A stretch of 64,000 bases of DNA from Xylanibacter muris. GTDB taxonomy: Bacteria > Bacteroidota > Bacteroidia > Bacteroidales > Bacteroidaceae. Positions within the stretch are counted from its first letter, which is position 1; every line of letters begins with the position of its first letter. The DNA lies in contig NZ_JABKKF010000005.1 of assembly GCF_013166605.1 (NCBI RefSeq), forward strand, positions 206,596-270,595, read 5' to 3'. The notes under the pieces were generated by a model. The model did no database searches and had not been told where the DNA came from. It saw only the letters and a program-made list of their open reading frames with translations. The translations under genes were made by a program, and so were the position numbers. Shown piece by piece: positions 61,995 to 64,000 of the stretch.

Positions 61995-63230
61995 CTATTG
62001 CATTGCTTTTGACATCACGGACTTAACATTATTCATATCTCTCAGAATAGAGGAGTCAAGTACACGAGCGTAGTGCTGTGTCATTTTGATATTGGAATGA
62101 CCAAGCATTTTCGCCACGTTTTCAATACTCACACCATTGGCAAGATAGACTGAGGTTGCATACGAATGCCTTGCAACATGTGTGGTCAAGGTCTTGTTTA
62201 TCAGACACAAGCCTGCAATTTCTTTTAGGTAGCTATTCATCTTCTGATTGCAAGGAACAGGAAGCAGACAGTTTTTCTTTTGGCAAGCCGGATGCTTTGC
62301 GTATTTGCGGAGAATCTCCAGCGGAATATCAAGTAAGGGGATGTTGCACATATTCTTCTTTTTCTGTCGAGGCTTATGAATCCAAAGGTTGCCATTGGAG
62401 TCTTCTACGATATGTTCCGGTGCCAGTTGTTGCACGTCTATGAAGGCTAACCCAGTGAACGCTGCAAAGATAAAGACATCACGAACAATGGTGATACGCT
62501 CTAACGGAAACCCCTTGTGATAGATAGTGAGTAGTTCGTCCATTGTCAGAAACTCACGGATAACTTCCTTCTCGTGGAACTTGATGCCCATAAACGGATC
62601 TTTGGTTATCCATTCGTTGGCAAGTGCAAGATTGGTTATCTTCTTCAAGCACTTCATGTAGCGGATAACCGTATTCTGCTGGCACTCCTTTTCCGTTTTG
62701 AGATAGAACTCAAAAGCACGTACCAGTTCACCATTGACTTCCGACAAAGGTAAATCCTCCTTGTCGTATTTCAGTTTGATAAGTTCAGCAAGGTAACGCT
62801 TGCAGCTCTCATAACGGCGGACGATAATCAGGGCATAGTCCTTTCCGACAAGTTCACGGCATTGGTCGTTATGTTCTTGGATGGTTTGAATGAGAGTGCG
62901 GACAACCTCGGGCACTTGGTCTTGCCCGAAGAACTTTTCCTGCAACAGGCGAGCGGTGATGAACTGACCTTGTTCCTCCAGTTCATTGAAAGTCTGGTGG
63001 AGCTTGATTCTCGCATCTTCGATATACGCATTGAGGTCACAGGATTTGCGGCTTTTCCCTTTGGCACACTCCTTCGCCTGATTCCACAAGGCAGGCTCAA
63101 TGCTCTTGTGGATGTTGTTTTCCACTCGCGCACCGTTCACTGTGATGCGCATACACACGGAGGCTTCCCCGTTTTTCAGCAGTTTGGCTTTCTTGATGAA
63201 GAAAAGCACATTGAATGAGTCTCTTTTCAT
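61995..63230 (-). CDS. int: Tyrosine recombinase/integrase of the island
   Basis: A 411-residue site-specific recombinase. The N-terminal arm-binding domain (residues about 1-90) and SAM-like core-binding domain (about 110-210) precede the catalytic domain with HVARHSYAT (HxxR), LGHSNIKMTQHYARV (histidine and the nucleophilic tyrosine) and a conserved lysine near KPRQKKKN. The first catalytic arginine position reads FTGLAFIDV, as in IntDOT-type Bacteroides integrases, where it is not needed. The ATG at 63230 is chosen because a promoter box lies at 63253-63260, inside the longer frame. It appears intact. Confidence 0.93.
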   Translation of the reverse strand: MKRDSFNVLFFIKKAKLLKNGEASVCMRITVNGARVENNIHKSIEPALWNQAKECAKGKSRKSCDLNAYIEDARIKLHQTFNELEEQGQFITARLLQEKFFGQDQVPEVVRTLIQTIQEHNDQCRELVGKDYALIIVRRYESCKRYLAELIKLKYDKEDLPLSEVNGELVRAFEFYLKTEKECQQNTVIRYMKCLKKITNLALANEWITKDPFMGIKFHEKEVIREFLTMDELLTIYHKGFPLERITIVRDVFIFAAFTGLAFIDVQQLAPEHIVEDSNGNLWIHKPRQKKKNMCNIPLLDIPLEILRKYAKHPACQKKNCLLPVPCNQKMNSYLKEIAGLCLINKTLTTHVARHSYATSVYLANGVSIENVAKMLGHSNIKMTQHYARVLDSSILRDMNNVKSVMSKAMQ

Positions 63231-63252
63231 GTTCCTACAGTTTTTCGTTGTA

Positions 63253-63260
63253 CAAAAGTA
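63253..63260 (-). promoter_or_regulatory. -7 box for the integrase
   Basis: The minus strand reads TACTTTTG, matching TAnnTTTG, 22 bases before the chosen integrase start. A second box, TACCTTTG (63602-63609, minus strand), lies beyond the right attachment repeat. Confidence 0.5.
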
Positions 63261-63416
63261 GGAAACCATGCACGCTTTCTTGATACGCAAAATACTGCAA
63301 ATCAGAGAGAAGTAATCTTATTCGGTGGAGATATGTACTCCACCTATTTTGCTCCACCTTTTGGAACACCAGTAACAGTAATATTCTGCCGTTTTTTGCG
63401 TTCCGCTGGAAAACAA

Positions 63417-63449
63417 AAAATCCTGATTCCGTTTGGAAATCAGGATTTT
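63417..63449. terminator. Perfect hairpin inside the right island end
   Basis: AAAATCCTGATT (63417-63428) pairs perfectly with AATCAGGATTTT (63438-63449), with the T-run in the arm. It lies 21 bases before the right attachment repeat and could insulate the integrase from flanking transcription. Confidence 0.65.
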
Positions 63450-63470
63450 ACTGTCTTTTGCTTTTCTTCT

Positions 63471-63486
63471 AAGTGGTGCCACCAGG
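63471..63486. repeat. Right attachment repeat
   Basis: AAGTGGTGCCACCAGG, identical to 51669-51684 and followed by CAACCGC. Joining the outer flanks restores an uninterrupted empty site of terminator, repeat, then CAACCGCTTTG. Confidence 0.8.
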
Positions 63487-63834
63487 CAACCGCTTTGTAT
63501 TCTTTTATCTTATTGATATACAGAATTATATAGGAAGTGAGATGCGCCGAATGTACACTTTCAGTACATCGTTCCGATTGCAACCTCAGTTTATCTGAAT
63601 ACAAAGGTATAACATATTTCAAAACTGGCAAAACTTTTCAATGTGTTTTTAATGAGGAAGTTACTGAGGCGTTGAAGAAAAATTCGATTTAACAGGATAT
63701 TTTCAAAGTGTACATAATACATAACTGTGTACATATTGGTTTTTTATTTAGTAACTTATGTAATATGAATCCCATCTATTTGGGAGGAGTATTTGCATCT
63801 CTTTGAGCTTATCGTATTGCCGATTTGAGTGAAA

Positions 63835-63880
63835 TAACAAATTTATATACCACCGATTTTAGTGGTATATAAATTTGTTA
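63835..63880. repeat. Perfect 19-bp inverted repeat with partial third copy
   Basis: TAACAAATTTATATACCAC (63835-63853) and its exact complement (63862-63880) flank an eight-base spacer. GTGGTATATA recurs once more at 63881-63890. It overlaps the end of a minus-strand reading frame. It could be a terminator for that frame or a binding site. The rest of 63487-63834 is AT-rich with no confident gene. Confidence 0.75.
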
Positions 63881-64000
63881 GTGGTATATATTTTTCGTAA
63901 CTTCCTCTAAAAAGTCAAGATTTCCCAAAATCTCTTCCAAGTTAAAGGGCTGATTACCAGAGTAAAATATTTGGTGACATTTCCTTAAGAGGTATAACAT
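63878..64000 (-). CDS. End of an unrecognised gene entering from the right edge
   Basis: A minus-strand frame of 40 residues (including FNLEEILGNLDFLEEVTKNI) ends at TAA 63878-63880 and reaches the window edge, where the last codon happens to be ATG. It is either a short gene or, more likely, the end of a longer one. Codon use is protein-like and acidic. No family is recognised. Confidence 0.4.
   Translation of the reverse strand: MLYLLRKCHQIFYSGNQPFNLEEILGNLDFLEEVTKNIYH

Larger units (their letters stand above)
51669..63486. mobile_element. Integrated mobilizable island (11.8 kb), mobilization genes decayed
   Basis: Identical 16-bp repeats AAGTGGTGCCACCAGG bound the segment at 51669-51684 and 63471-63486. 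The right end carries a tyrosine recombinase reading inward, as is usual for integrative mobilizable elements. Next to it are remnants of a helix-turn-helix gene, a DUF3408-relaxase fusion and an accessory mobilization protein, all with stops or frameshifts. The left half is cargo: a compact minus-strand run of defence-type genes. Base composition is more AT-rich than in the flanking operons. Confidence 0.85.

Noticed and set aside
63440..63631. 63-codon minus-strand frame across the right attachment repeat
   Set aside because: It reads through the recombination site and the hairpin at 63417-63449, so its end depends on the integration event; no family match or start signal.

Overview
The window is chromosomal DNA of a member of the Bacteroidales, most likely a gut species of the Prevotellaceae/Bacteroidaceae. 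The signs are -7 promoter boxes of the Bacteroidota form TAnnTTTG ahead of many genes, a BtuB/BtuG-type vitamin B12 locus, a 577-residue lysyl-tRNA synthetase with the extra C-terminal domain, BspA-type leucine-rich repeat proteins, secreted pectin enzymes with short C-terminal sorting-like tails, and a Bacteroides-type tyrosine recombinase without the first catalytic arginine.

Bases 1-51530 are core and niche-adaptive chromosome. In order: a corrinoid uptake locus (TonB receptor, BtuG-like lipoprotein, DUF4465 protein; 1-5041); an AraC regulator; the minus-strand operon lysS-gpsA-pgi-HAD phosphatase (6310-11211); the plus-strand menaquinone operon menI-menF-menD-menB-menC-menE (11737-17960); a large PL1 pectate lyase and gene debris (18122-22110); a PepSY-like secreted protein, an ADP-forming acyl-CoA synthetase and aroB (22181-25825); a divergent orphan TrpF (26143-26856). 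Then comes a pectin-degradation block: a 1602-residue protein joining GH28, GH105 and a third hydrolase-like domain, a PL1 lyase, and a 1157-residue GH127-GH30 fusion. No SusC/SusD pair is present in this block. It is followed by dsbD, a CyuA-like desulfidase, an AldA-like aldehyde dehydrogenase (which could handle lactaldehyde from rhamnose), small secreted proteins, two tandem BspA-like genes, a VanZ-like protein, a sodium-dependent transporter, a helix-hairpin-helix protein and crcB.

Bases 51669-63486 are an 11.8-kb integrated mobilizable island bounded by a 16-bp direct repeat resembling a tRNA 3' end, with the integrase at its right end. Its mobilization genes are decayed: the relaxase is an in-frame fusion to a DUF3408 protein and carries a TAG stop, its neighbour carries a TGA stop, and a helix-turn-helix gene has a TAG and a frameshift. 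The left half is a tightly packed minus-strand run of eight genes (58451 to 51826, gaps of 13 bases or less): an XRE regulator, an EcoRI-family adenine methyltransferase, a DUF262-HNH protein, an unrecognised 329-residue protein, a multi-span membrane protein with an in-frame stop, a frameshifted AlbA-2/Schlafen-type protein, a 48-residue acidic protein and a RhuM-family protein. It reads as a restriction-modification core with an undescribed accessory module and is the best candidate here for a new system.

Other structure not explained by genes: four 16-bp palindromes at an exact 22-bp period at 38003-38084, two mutually exclusive hairpins in the leader of the GH28-GH105 gene (27153-27197), a roughly 40-bp motif repeated in intergenic regions (32131, 50108, weaker at 41808), and a perfect 19-bp inverted repeat at 63835-63880.
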